A stretch of 64,000 nt of DNA, from NCBI GenBank assembly GCA_946800325.1, contig OX326958.1, positions 878,001-942,000 on the forward strand, given 5' to 3'. The position numbers and the translations under genes are program-made. The stretch comes from Luzula sylvatica (lineage: Eukaryota; Streptophyta; Magnoliopsida; Poales; Juncaceae). The notes under the pieces are model-generated. The model was not told the DNA's origin. It saw only the letters and a list, made by a program, of their open reading frames with translations, and did no database searches. How positions within the stretch are numbered: position 1 is the first letter of the stretch; every line of letters begins with the position of its first letter. Positions 12,212 through 23,620 of the stretch are shown in pieces.

Positions 12212-12429
12212 ATTTTGACATAAAAATTATTATGCTCAAGTATAAGTATGGATCATATTTTCATTTGATAACTAAAAAATTAATCAAACACAATAATTTA
12301 AATGAAATATATAAATATTAATTTTGACATAAAAATTATTATGTTCAAGTATAAGTATGGATCATATTTTCATTTGATAACTAAAAAATTAATCAAACAC
12401 AATAATTTAAATGAAATATATAAAAATTA
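12212..12429. repeat. 109-bp tandem duplication
   Basis: The segment 12212-12320 is repeated at 12321-12429 with very few differences (for example TATGCTCAAG versus TATGTTCAAG), so the duplication is recent. It lies within the Tourist-like element. Confidence 0.9.
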
Positions 12430-12680
12430 ATCAAATCTTGATTAATTTTTTAAATTAACATAATGAAAATATAATCCCTATTTAAGGAGAGGTTATGTTG
12501 TGATGTATCTCCACTTCATGTAAATTTGAGGGGAGGTTGAGTTGCAGGAAAAGAGAGAGACAATGTAAGTCGACTTGCAGTAGTTGGGCAAATTACATCA
12601 AACCAAACAACAAAAAATAGATTAATGCAGTAGTTCGACTTACAATCTGACTGAGTTACTGCAAAACAAACATGCCCTTA

Positions 12681-14899
12681 ATAAAAATATAATAAAATAA
12701 ATAAGTTAGGTTTACCACCTGATAAATCTAAGATGTAAAATTTGCTATTATTAAACGTATTTATTGTTTGTTTGTCAACACATCAGGTTTTGTGAGGGAT
12801 TTTAAAGGGGACACGTTTAATTTTTCTTATTATATATTCTATTAGTGTTCATATAATATACTTAGTATGGAACTTGCAACTTGATTACGTGATTACTAGA
12901 AGATGATTTAATTTTCTTAATTTTACTTGTTTATCTGATTAAAAGGTCCGGCCACATACTGATAATTTATGTACAGTATAAAATAACAAATACAATAAAA
13001 GAATCAGTATAATATGCAAAAATAAACTCGAAACACATCATGTACACTTTAAAGGATTTATCAGTATTATGCTTATTAAGCCATGAAACACATCATGTAC
13101 AATTAACTCGAAACCAAGTTAACACTCCAAGAATCACTCAAAATCACTCCACAATTGCTGCAGCTTGCTAAATGCTACTGGACAAACACCCGAAAAAACA
13201 GTAACAATACAAATTGCTACTTATTAATACCGAAATAACAATAATGCTATCAATTGACAAGTACAGAATTTTAATACCTACCGATTAACAATTAACTTAT
13301 ATTATTTTCTTAATTACCATATCTACTAACTATTATAATTTTTGTACAAGATAATTAATTTGAAATTGCCACATCCAGTTACATCCCAATAAAACATCAC
13401 AAATTTCACAAATACTTAACGAATAAAATGTACCTTCATTAATGAGTAACAACAAATATGTATGAACCAACAATAAATCTTTTAAAATTACTACTCCATG
13501 AACCAACAATTAACACACCCCCTTATTTTGCATCTATCTTTGAGCATCCTCATGAAACCACAGGATCATTCTTATCTTGATTATTAACCATTAAATTTTG
13601 TGATATGCTTCATCATATGCATTAATATTATATTTGATAATTTAAGACATGCATTTTTTCTTATTATTTTTAAGTATTAATTTGAACCATTAGATGTAGT
13701 GATGTGGTTTAATCTCAATCATTAATTTTTTGTTAGATTTTTTGAAGATCATATTTTGTGTAGTCATTTATGTATTATTATTTTACACCATGTTTTAAAC
13801 ATTCTTAGAAATCCACATCATTCTACATTAATGATGTGACATATTATTATTGGATATAATCATATTAGACCAAGTCTAATTAATTGTTAAGCATTTCACA
13901 TAAGATTACATGATCAAATGTTAATGCAATGGACTATGAAAAGTTTATATATGAAATACTAATAATTTAATATGTAATATTATAAAAAAATACAACATAT
14001 ATTAGTATTATTCTGGAAATTTAATTTTATAAATCCATCAAATATATTCATTTTATTTTTCTCTTTATTTTGACATCCATATTAGCATAGTTCATACATA
14101 CCATTTTTCATAATTTCATTTTGTATAGATATTATGTAAGAAAATACAATACAAAAAACATACATTTACATAATATATTTTTAAGAATTTTATTTGCATA
14201 ATAGAATTTTTAAGTATTATTATTTATTTATTTAAAAAATATAACAATAAGAACCTCACATAATACTAAGTAGATTATATTTGTGTTTTTACACAAACAA
14301 AACTTTTTCAAAAAAATAATAGAATTACCAAAAAAAGTTTATCCATATAAATAACTTTTTAAACTTATAAACACCTATCAAATTGTATTGTTATTTTACA
14401 AAATGTAAAATAAAAAAAAATCATATGATATAAAACAATTTGTATTTGTGTTTATTATAAATTAAATTTTGATGTTATTTATTAAATTACTTCCACTATT
14501 AAGTTTTATATTATTTTATATTTTTCATGGTATTTTGAATCAATAAAAATTATTATTATATATAATTAATAATGTGTTACTACATATGTTATATGATTCA
14601 TTATTTTAATATTTGATATTGTATGAAATATTGTGAACATTGATATAATATTTGTTGTTACGTTTTCGTAAAATTGTATTATATATTATTCTTATATATT
14701 ATTATATAATGACACTGATATAAGTATTATTATTTGATTATAAAAATGTAATTTTGTGTTATCATAATGTAAAATAATTGTTAAACATATGAATAATCAT
14801 ATATAAATGAATTCAAATAATTTTATTTTAAGATGATATTATTAATATATTATTATCATACAAATATATAATTGTATTAAAATGAAAAACATAATTTAC
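12681..14899. other. Very AT-rich non-genic stretch, probable Helitron interior
   Basis: No gene is visible. A repeated ATGAAACACATCATGTACA word occurs at about 13035 and 13085. From about 13500 onward the sequence leads into a Helitron 3' end at 14931 and may be the body of that element. The 5' terminus is not identified. Confidence 0.4.
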
Positions 14900-14931
14900 A
14901 TTCTCGCCGCGTAACGCGAGTATTCTCCTAG
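14900..14931 (+). mobile_element. Helitron 3' terminus
   Basis: CTCGC-CGCGTAA-CGCGAG forms a short GC-rich hairpin in otherwise AT-rich DNA. It is followed by TATTCTC and CTAG (14928-14931), then T. This matches the Helitron 3' end. No Rep/helicase coding is found upstream. Confidence 0.7.
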
Positions 14932-15346
14932 TAAGAATTAAGGTAGGATCACACCCTGTCTCCCTCCCAAATTCACTTCCATCTTACGTTTGGGACCCAT
15001 TGAACACATATTATATATTTGATGCTTTATAAGTTTAAGAGTGATATATCAAATTATCATTTTTGTAAATGATCATAAAAATTTCAAAATAAAGTATTCG
15101 GAAATTCTTCATAAAACTCGTAACTCTTCAGAAAATTACAAAAAAAAAAAAAAAACTCACCTTTTAGTTTTCTTCAAAATCACCCTAAAATGTAAGTTGA
15201 TTTCAATTTCAATTTCAATTACCTCTCTAAAGAATTAAATTTAACTTTTTCTCTCCAAATAATTTTTCGGTACCATAATATGTTTGTAAATCTTTTATTA
15301 TTTTGTTAAAATTAAATAAAAATAAAAAGTCATAAAGTGATATGAA
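14932..15346. other. Non-genic stretch
   Basis: AT-rich sequence with A-runs at 15139-15153. Nothing recognisable except that its right end may grade into the plastid-derived segment at 15347. Confidence 0.3.
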
Positions 15347-15389
15347 CCAACAACGATCAACGTCAACTATAACCCCTAGACTTCTAACC
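15347..15389 (+). pseudogene. Plastid-derived trnG-UCC fragment, left part (NUPT)
   Basis: The sequence CTATAACCCCTAGACTTCTAACC resembles the end of the plastid trnG-UCC intron plus the start of its exon 2, as I recall that gene. It stops at the start of the TIR element at 15390, and the tRNA 3' half resumes at 24736. I infer one plastid DNA insertion later split by a transposon. The recognition is from memory and needs an alignment. Confidence 0.5.
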
Positions 15390-15930
15390 AGTGTTTAGAA
15401 ACCGGACAGGACCGGCCGATTCACCCAAAAAAAATTTTGAACCGGTTAAAAAAAAACGGGTTGGTTTGATGAAATGACCGGATTTTCATGCGAACCGGCC
15501 AAACCGGTTTGAACCGGACAGTTTTATCAATAAAACCAGACAGGACCGACCCACTAAAACCGCCCGGTTTATTTCATTTTCCATTGTCTCGCGATTTGTT
15601 TGGCCTCTCCTTCCCACCGTTAGAAGAATGCAAGAAAAGAAGAGCTTCATCACTCCTCTCCACCGTCGTGAGATCCAAAATCTCGCATGAATCCATGATT
15701 AAACGTCACCACGATCTGATCACTACGGATACAGCGGTGAGAAGGGTTGCGGTCGTCCACTCCCCAAACTGACGGATATGTAGCACAATATACTGACTGC
15801 CTTCTCTCTGGTGAACAGGGTCACTAAACAAGCTCTCAAACACTCCCTCGGCCAATCTCATTCCCTAACTCTTTATCATTATTTGATTCATTCTGGAACC
15901 GTCGGTAAATTTTGATGGTAGTTTCTTTAC

Positions 15931-16148
15931 TAATAGAGGGTTATGTTTGTAATAAACCATTAGGGATATATTTGTAATTAAGTGAGATTAGGTGAGATTA
16001 GGTGAGTGGATTAGATTGAATATTTAGGGGTCTCTAACTATAAATAGAGACCCTCTTCATTGTAATTAAACACACAAATTAATACAATCTTTATTCTATT
16101 TAGATGATTGTTGTCTCTCTATAATTGTTTCTCTCTAGCTTTCTATTA
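15931..16148 (+). repeat. 5' LTR of the copia element
   Basis: 218 bp, beginning TAATAGA and ending TCTATTA, so the ends are a perfect 7-bp inverted repeat and are not the canonical TG...CA. It contains a TATAAATA box (16039-16046) inside an inverted repeat GGGTCTCTA...TAGAGACCC, and a triple GTGAGATTAG-type repeat (15982-16006). Confidence 0.93.
16039..16046 (+). promoter_or_regulatory. TATA box in the 5' LTR
   Basis: TATAAATA is centred in the palindrome GGGTCTCTA/TAGAGACCC. It is the likely core promoter for the retrotransposon transcript. The same motif is preserved in the 3' LTR. Confidence 0.6.
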
Positions 16149-16161
16149 TGGTATCAGTGTG
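16149..16161 (+). other. Primer binding site of the copia element
   Basis: TGGTATCAGTGTG begins directly after the 5' LTR. It matches the initiator-methionine tRNA 3' end complement TGGTATCAGAGC at its first nine bases, which is the usual primer for plant copia elements. A 585-bp untranslated leader follows up to the ATG at 16747. Confidence 0.85.
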
Positions 16162-16746
16162 CAAATCTCTGATTTGCTAGAAATTGGCCTCAGAAATTTG
16201 GAGCACGTATCAAAATCTTGAAGTCTTGCAAGAAGAAGATCCAAGAAGCAGCCAAGAATTGGTTCCTCAATCCAGACCCAACCAAAGACGAGCACCTCCT
16301 CAGTCAAGAAGTCTCCTCGAGCTTCAATTTGGATTCTGGTGAGCCTCAATTCTGGCACAACTTCTCTCATTTCCTCTCGTCGGACTTTCTCTTGTGCATT
16401 TGTTCATCATTGGCCTTCAAATCTGGTAAAGAACTCATCTTTACCTGTTTTCTGCCTTTGTACAACTAAAATCACACAAATCCAGCTCTCAATTTCGACT
16501 GAAACTCAGAAAATTGATTTCTGTCAGCCTCTCCTTACTCAATTGTGACTGAAACTGATTCAATTGAACTCAATTTTGGTTCCATCTCAAACTGTGACTC
16601 CTTTTCTCAAGATCTGTTCTTACAATATCAGACTGTGATTCATATCAGATTGGGATCTCGATCTGATTTCATCTCAGACTGTGATCCTCATTTGGTTCCC
16701 TCACCTCTTTTTCCACAAGAACTACTCTTTCGATTACCTCTGAATA

Positions 16747-18240
16747 ATGGGCGACAAAATTGTCACCTTTTCTAATCAACTCACAGCAAAATTTGATGGA
16801 TCCAATTATCGTGTATGGAGTACACAGATCAGAACTCTAATTGGAGGTTATGGACTCTCCAATCACCTCGACGGTACTGCTGCACCCTCAAAGACAATCT
16901 CAGAATCAAACATTCTCAAAGCCAATCCTGTCTACCTCAAATGGCTGCAACAGGACCTGTTTCTCCTTGGCTGGCTTCAATCCACCATGACTGAAGCTTG
17001 CCTGACTCAAATCCTTAACTGTGAATCGATGTTCCAAGCATGGGACACCCTTCGCACCCTTTACAACACGACTACTTCTGCTCAGGTGATTCAAACCTTC
17101 TCTAAACTCGTTACTACTCGTAAAGGATCGAAGACATGCAGTGAGTTTTTTCGAGAGATAAAAGGATACGGCGATCACCTGACCCAGTTAGGGTTCGGGT
17201 TGCCTGAGTTTGTTGGACCAGTAGCTCTACTGCGAGGGCTCGGTCCAGAGTTCAACGCTTTCGTCTCTGCAATGTCGACTCATGCTGAACTTCCTACCCT
17301 CACTGAGCTCCATGGCCAGTTGCTCAATCACGAGCAACACCTTGCTGAAACTGACTCGAGCTCTTCTCTGGCTCTCATGGCGACAGCAACGAAGAGAGAT
17401 GAGAGGGGTAATGGTGAAGGCAAGCTTCCTCTCTCCAGTTCTACTCTTCACGAAACCTCTCCAGTGGGGTTGCAAGAGCTGCTCAAAGCTCTCCACAATC
17501 TATATCAGCCCACTCAGCCCACTTCAAGCATGGGCCAGATTGATTTCTCTGCTGGGCCAAACAATTCTCAAGGTAATATGGGCTCTCTTTCTTCAAATGA
17601 CAGCCTATATAAACCTATTTGTGAAGCATTTGCAGCCCAATTTATCAAGAAAAATAAAAATGGGAAAAACAAGAATTACAAAAATAATCGAGGCGACAAG
17701 ATGAACTCGAACAATGCAAAGACATGCCAATTTTGTGGGAAACCGAATCACGAGGCGAATGAATGTTACAAACTCCAAAAGTTACTCAAAGGGGCACAAG
17801 CCAATCTTGTTGAAAATTCCACTCCATCATCCTCGGATGGTTGGTATCTCGACTCGGGCGCCTCGAACCATCTCACCTCTAATCTCAATTCTCTTTCCTC
17901 GTACATGCCGTACCAAGGTAAAGACCGAATTCGAGTAGGTAATGGTCAAGAACTTGAGATTACACACATTGGTGATGCGTCTCTTTCATCTAGCCTCAAA
18001 TTACTACATGTGTTACATGTCCCTCAAATAACAAAAAATTTAATTAGTATCTCTCAATTTTCAAAAGATAATAATATCATTCTTGAGTTTAACCCCATTT
18101 GTTGTCTTGTTAAGGACCGCCTCACAAATAAGGTGCTTCTTCGAGCTTTTCTTCATGATGGACTTTACCGAGTTGGACCCCGTCCTTCTTCTTCCTCACT
18201 TTCGGCTCTTGTAGTTGAACGAGTTTCCGCAACGCTTTGA
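16747..18240 (+). pseudogene. Copia Gag-protease segment of the polyprotein
   Basis: 497 codons from the first ATG of the frame to a TGA at 18238-18240. The N-terminal part is a UBN2-type Gag (FDGSNYRVW...). A CCHC zinc knuckle CQFCGKPNHEANEC binds nucleic acid. The aspartic protease active site WYLDSGASNH begins at 17842. The region after protease is the gag-pre-integrase linker. The TGA lies in the same frame as the downstream integrase segment, so the break is a single nonsense change and not a frameshift. It falls where this linker normally has tryptophan. Confidence 0.9.
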
Positions 18241-18249
18241 CGTCAACGT

Positions 18250-19893
18250 TTGTGTCATGTTAATTTCGAGATTGTAAAGTCTTTGGTTCATAATAACAAG
18301 TTGCATTGTAATTCAAAAGTTTTGGATTTTTATAATGCATGTAAAATGGGGAAGTTTTGTAAATTACCTTTCTCGTTAAGTTCAAGTCGTTCTTCCAAAC
18401 CACTTGAGTTAATTCATTCGGATGTGTGGGGTCCAACTCAAGTCGTGTCAAATTCGGGAGCCAAATACTTTGTCCATTTTACTGATGATTTTTCCAGGTA
18501 CACATGGATTTACTTCATCCAAACCAAGGACCAAGTGGCTAATGTCTTCTCTATCTTTAAACGACAAGTTGAGAATCAACTCTCAACTTCAATCAAGACA
18601 CTCCAAACCGACGGAGGCTCGGAATATCTTCCTTTACATCGACTTTTTCCCGAGATCATTTTTCAACGCTCATGCCCGTATACTCCACAACAATACGGTC
18701 TTGCCGAACGGAAGCATCGCCATATCGTTGAACTTTCGCTTTCAACAATGGCACAAGCATCCATTCCGTCACTTTATTGGGACGATATCTTTTATAGTGT
18801 TGTCTATCTCATTAATCGGGTACCCAACAAGAACTCCAAGACTTCTCCGTACCAAATTCTCTTTAGCCAAGAGCCCGATTATACCAATCTTCGAGTTCTT
18901 GGTTGCTTGTGTTTTCCGTACACTCGGCCCTACAACACGCATAAACTCGAGGTACGTTCTATTCCATGTGTTTTTCTTGGCTATACTCCGAATCAAAAAG
19001 GATATAAATGCTTGCATATACCAACTAACAAGATCTATACGAGCCGACATGTAGTCTTTCATGAGACTCATTTTCCGTTTGAGTCTTCTTTGACCACGAC
19101 GACCGAGCGCCCCTCTCCAACCATTACAACTCAACTTCAAGTTATTCAAGAACCTATTTCAACCGAAACCCCTTCAAGTACCACTACACCTTATAATGAA
19201 GAACCTCCGCCTCTACACCCAATGGTTACCCGGACGAGGGATAATACGCGTCGCCCACGTATGTTTCCCGACCATGAGGTTTACACAACTACGAAGCATC
19301 CGGTTTCCAAAATCCTTTGCTCAAATGAACGTGAACCAACGTGTTTTTCTCAAGCACACAAGGATCCCAAATGGCGAGTTGCGATGCAAGAAGAGATTAA
19401 TGCTCTTCTTCAAAACAACACATGGTCCCTTGTTCCATCCTCGAGCAATCAAAACGTGGTGGGTTGCAAATGGGTGTTTAAAATCAAACGCAATGTTGAC
19501 GGCTCCATCCAACGCTACAAAGCTCGACTTGTGGCCAAAGGGTATCATCAAGAGGAGGGAGTTGACTACACCGAGACTTTTAGTCCCGTGGTTAAACCCA
19601 CGACCATTCGTGTTATTCTCTCGATTGCACTTTCCAAAGGATGGTCCATTCGGCAACTTGATGTAAACAATGCGTTTTTAAACGGTGATCTTGAAGAAGT
19701 GGTCCATATGCAACAACCTTCCGGTTTTGTTGATCCGAATCAACCGAATCATGTGTGTCTTCTCTCTAAAGCACTCTATGGGTTGAAGCAAGCACCACGC
19801 GCTTGGTTTACCAAACTTCGAAGCACCCTTCTCTCTCTCGGATTTGAAGGGTCTAAAACGGATACCTCGCTTTTTATTCGATATTCCAACTAA
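18250..19893 (+). pseudogene. Copia integrase and N-terminal reverse transcriptase segment
   Basis: This continues in the frame of the preceding segment, from just after the TGA at 18238 to a TAA at 19891-19893. It contains the integrase catalytic core: the first Asp in [10 protein letters not shown], the second in [10 protein letters not shown], and the Glu in [14 protein letters not shown]. The start of reverse transcriptase follows ([31 protein letters not shown]). The zinc finger before the core is altered (FYNACKMGK, with a Tyr where a Cys is expected). The ATG at 18250 is only the first Met after the stop and not a real start. Confidence 0.9.
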
Positions 19894-20877
19894 GAACTAA
19901 TCTTACTTCTTGTTTATGTTGATGATATTCTCATTACAGGAAATAAATCAAGTGTGATTGACAAGATTGTTCAAGAACTTCATCAAGAATTCTCGCTTAA
20001 AGATCTTGGTCCCCTTGGTTACTTTCTTGGAATTGAGGCAAAAACGGATCACGATGGCATTCATCTTTCGCAATCACAATACATTCTTGGACTTCTTGAA
20101 AGATCAAGAATGCAAGAAGCGAAACCTTGCTCATCGCCTATTATTGCCGGCGAACAACTTTCCAAACATAAAGGTGAGCCAATGGGTGATCCGAGTCTCT
20201 ATCGAAGCATTGTTGGAGCTCTCCAATACGCGACTATTATGAGACCCGAAATCTCCTTTGCGGTTAATAAAGTATCGCAATTTATGCATACTCCCACCGA
20301 AGATCATTGGGTTTCGGTCAAGCGAATTCTTCGATATCTCAAAGGGACTCTCACCCATGGGTTGTTTTTTCGCTCATCGTGTGATCTTACTCTCCAAGCT
20401 TACACGGATGCGGATTGGGCGGGGTGTCCCGATGATCGAAAATCGACGACCGGTTATTGCATCTTCCTAGGACCGAACCTTGTTTCGTGGTCTTCCAAGA
20501 AGCAACCTACCGTGTCTCGATCGAGTACCGAGGCCGAATACCGTAGCTTAGCAATGGCTACTTCGGAGTTAATTTGGCTCCAATATCTTCTCCACGAACT
20601 TCATATTCCTCAATCCGTACCATCACTTTGGTGTGACAATGTCGGTGCAACCTATCTCACTCACAACCCGGTTTTTCATGCACGTACCAAGCATATTGAG
20701 ATTGACTTTCATTTTGTTCGGGATTTAGTTGCAAACAAAAAATTACTTGTCAAATATATTCATACAAATGATCAAATTGCGGACGTGTTAACAAAAGGAC
20801 TATCATCTCCCCGGTTCAAACTTCTTCGAGACAAGTTAACGGTGTATCTTATACCCGTTATACTTGAGGGGGGGTAA
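19894..20877 (+). pseudogene. Copia C-terminal reverse transcriptase and RNase H segment
   Basis: The same frame resumes directly after the TAA at 19891. The catalytic reverse transcriptase motif YVDDILITGN lies at about 19915-19944. The RNase H domain shows TDADWAGC, STEAEYRSLA and HIEIDFHFVRD. The frame ends with the TAA formed by the first three bases of the 3' LTR. Downstream of the two nonsense codons the sequence is otherwise well conserved. Confidence 0.9.
20866..20874 (+). other. Polypurine tract of the copia element
   Basis: GAGGGGGGG lies immediately before the 3' LTR start (TAATAGA). It is the expected primer for plus-strand DNA synthesis. It is also coding: the last codons of pol run through it. 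Confidence 0.85.
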
Positions 20878-21074
20878 TAGAGGGTTATGTTTGTAATAAA
20901 CCATTAGGGGTATATTTGTAATTAAGTGAGATTAGGTGAGATTAGGTGAGTGGATTAGATTGAATATTTAGGGGTCTCTAACTATAAATAGAGACCCTCT
21001 TCATTGTAATTAAACACACAAATTAATACAATCTTTATTCTATTTAGATGATTGTTTTCTCTCTATAATTGTTT

Positions 21075-23620
21075 TTTTTTGAAGGAAAAAAGGTCCTGGG
21101 AGGACCTATTCTTCATTTTATAAATATTGTTTAATTACAACCTATCATCATACATTTTATAATGATTAAAGTAACTTCTCTCATCCTATCTATCTAACCA
21201 TACTCCATGACCGAGCTCCCTCTTTTACCCCTATTTTTTCGAAATTATACAATTATTCCATTGAGCTCGATGCATTAAAATCACTCTTTCTAACCTAGTA
21301 ATATTTAATTGTTCTTCCCTAAAAATGATATTATTTCTTGTAGTCCATATACCCCAACAAAAACTCCACCATGTTACGTCCCAATGCGTAGCTTGTTCTG
21401 TGCTTAGCCTCTTCCGTTGCTCCCACCATCTTTGCAGCGTCCCGTCTCGGTCTTCGGCTTGGTTCGGGTCGTCCGCAACTCCCATCTTGTTTCTGGTACT
21501 CGTAGTTGCTCGACATTGTAAGAATAGGTGTTCCGTCGTTTCGATGGCGTTGTTACACATTACGCATGTGTCTTCGACCAAACATCCTCGGTTGGCTAGA
21601 TTTTGTCGCGTGTGCAGTTTATTATGTATTGTTAGCCATGCGAAAGTCTTGATTTTCTCAGGTACCTTCATCAGCCAAACCCGTGTTCCGTACTCCTTCG
21701 TAACCCATGATTCCATTAAGAGTCGGTATGCAGAGTTCGTTGTGTATTTTCCGTCCGTTGTCCATCGCCATTGACATGCATCCGGTTGTTGGGTTAACCG
21801 CACATCCTTAAGTCGATCTTGAAGAGCGCATAGTTCGTTCTCGGCCTCAATAGATAGTTCTCGGACACATTTAATTTCCCAATTGGCGGTGCTTGCTTGC
21901 TGGACCGTTACATCTTCTTCTTGGATGTAGGTAAATAGGATTGAGTATTCTTCTTTTAAGCATCTCTCACCCATCCATTTGGAGGTCCAGAATTTAATTT
22001 TTCCACCACTACCGAGAATGTGAAATGTGAAAATTTTAAATAGAGCTTCATATTGGTGAATATCTTTCCAAAAGAAGGACGGACACATCGATTTAGTCCA
22101 GTCCCCATAACCTTCCTGCTGCCCATGAATGTACTGTACCGTTTCCTTCCAAATGGAGTCTTCCGTTGTTTGGTATTTCCATAGCCATCTCGTTAAACAC
22201 GCCATATTAGCACTCTTTAAACATTTTATACCCCAACCCCCGTTCTCTTTAGATAAACATAGTGTGTTCCAATTTACTAAACTATGGAGCCCACAATATT
22301 CTTTATCCCCTCGCCACAAAAATCGTCTTTGTATTTTCTCTAGTTCTTGAGTCAACCACGATGGTAGTTTGAAGCACATCATGTAGTAAACCGGTAAGGA
22401 GTTAAGAACCGACTTTAATAATGTGTATCTTCCGGCTAACGATAGGAATTTTCCCTTCCATCCCGCGAGTTTATTATGGAACTTGTTGATTAGAGGTAGG
22501 AAGTGAGATTTTTTTGGTTTTCGAATGTCTAGGGGAAGTCCGAGATATGTGATCGGGAAGCTGCCTTTTCGACAAGGTAATATGTTGGCGGTTTCGTTTA
22601 TGTCTTCCTCGTTCATGGACATAGGAATAAATTCACTCTTTTCCCAATTTATTTTTAAACCCGAGATCATACAAAAAGCGTCTAATACTAATTTGAAATT
22701 TCTCACTACATCTCCGGATGCCCTTACTATGAAAAGGGTATCGTCGGCGTATTGGTACGTACTCACCTTCGGTATCGTGTTATCTATTTGTTGTCCGAAA
22801 CTTTTGTCCATCATTCTCTGCAAAACATCCACCGCAATATCGAATAATAACGGGGAAAGAGAGTCACCTTGTCTCACTCCTCTTGAATGTTTAATTTTTT
22901 CCGTTCTTTCGCCATTTATTAGCAAGTTAGATTTTGTCGTGTTCAAGATGGTATTGATCCAACCGAGCCATCTACTCGGAAAACGTCTCTTGGACATTAC
23001 CCTCATTACGAATTGCCAACTAAGCGTATCAAATGCTTTTGAAAAATCGGCTTTGAAGACTAGCATAGGTGCTCTATTTTTGTGGATTGCATTTATGACT
23101 TCTCTAACAGTCACAAATGACTCTGTTATTTGTCGCTTTTTAATAAAGGCTGATTGGTTTTTATGTATGAGGAGGTTCATGTATGGTTGTAGTCTTTTTG
23201 CAAGTAATTTGGAGATGATTTTTATTGGAGATTGGATAATACTAATAGGTCTAAAGTCTTGAGGGTTATGTGAGATTTCTTTTTTCTGTATGAGGGTTAT
23301 GTCAGCATTGTTGAGGTTGGATAGGTTAAGTTGGTGGTTGTAAAAAGCTCTAAACATATTCATAATATCATCTTTAATTAAGTACCAGTATTTTTTCCAA
23401 AATTCATTTGGTATCCCATCTGGCCCAGATGTTTTCCAATTAGGAAGGCTTTCAATAATTTGATGTACCTCATGTTCCGTTATTTCATTTTGTAATGATT
23501 GCAAATCCAGATCTGGCCATAAATTATCTAAATTGTACCTGATTTGAGTTTGTGTATGGTTTTGTGATGAGAAGGTGGCCTTGAAGTGGTTAAAAAGAGT
23601 GTTACTGATGGCGGCTCGAT
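21075..23620 (-). mobile_element. 5'-truncated L1-type LINE inserted in the 3' LTR
   Basis: The insertion is flanked by TCTCTCTATAATTGTTT (21058-21074 and 23621-23637; the last three T are ambiguous with the tail). That is a 14-17 bp target duplication as made by target-primed reverse transcription. On the minus strand the element ends in a short A-tract (T-run at 21072-21080) and carries only the reverse transcriptase and C-terminal part of ORF2. ORF1 and the endonuclease are missing, so it is 5' truncated and dead on arrival. Confidence 0.93.
21231..23620 (-). pseudogene. LINE ORF2 remnant: reverse transcriptase plus zf-RVT domain
   Basis: About 795 codons stay open to a TAG at 21231-21233. 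Motifs in order: FKADFSKAFDTLSW, GVRQGDSLSPLLFD, the catalytic YADD (codons at 22751-22740), KINWEKSEF, TYLGLPL, and the C-terminal zinc-binding region with CVMCNN...EHLFLQC. This is the plant L1-clade reverse transcriptase followed by the zf-RVT domain. The endonuclease that should precede it is absent. The open frame extends a further 51 codons upstream to an ATG at 23774, but those codons are LTR and flanking DNA read by chance. Confidence 0.92.

Larger units (their letters stand above)
11614..12677. mobile_element. Tourist-like (PIF/Harbinger) element, 1064 bp, TSD TTA
   Basis: Terminal inverted repeats GGGCATGTTTGGG (left) and GGGCATGTTTGTTTTGC (reverse complement of the right end) are flanked by TTA at 11611-11613 and 12678-12680. 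That is the target duplication and terminus typical of PIF/Harbinger Tourist elements. AGTCGACTT words lie near both ends. The interior has no transposase and holds two long AT microsatellites and a 109-bp tandem duplication, so the element is non-autonomous and internally expanded. Confidence 0.85.
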
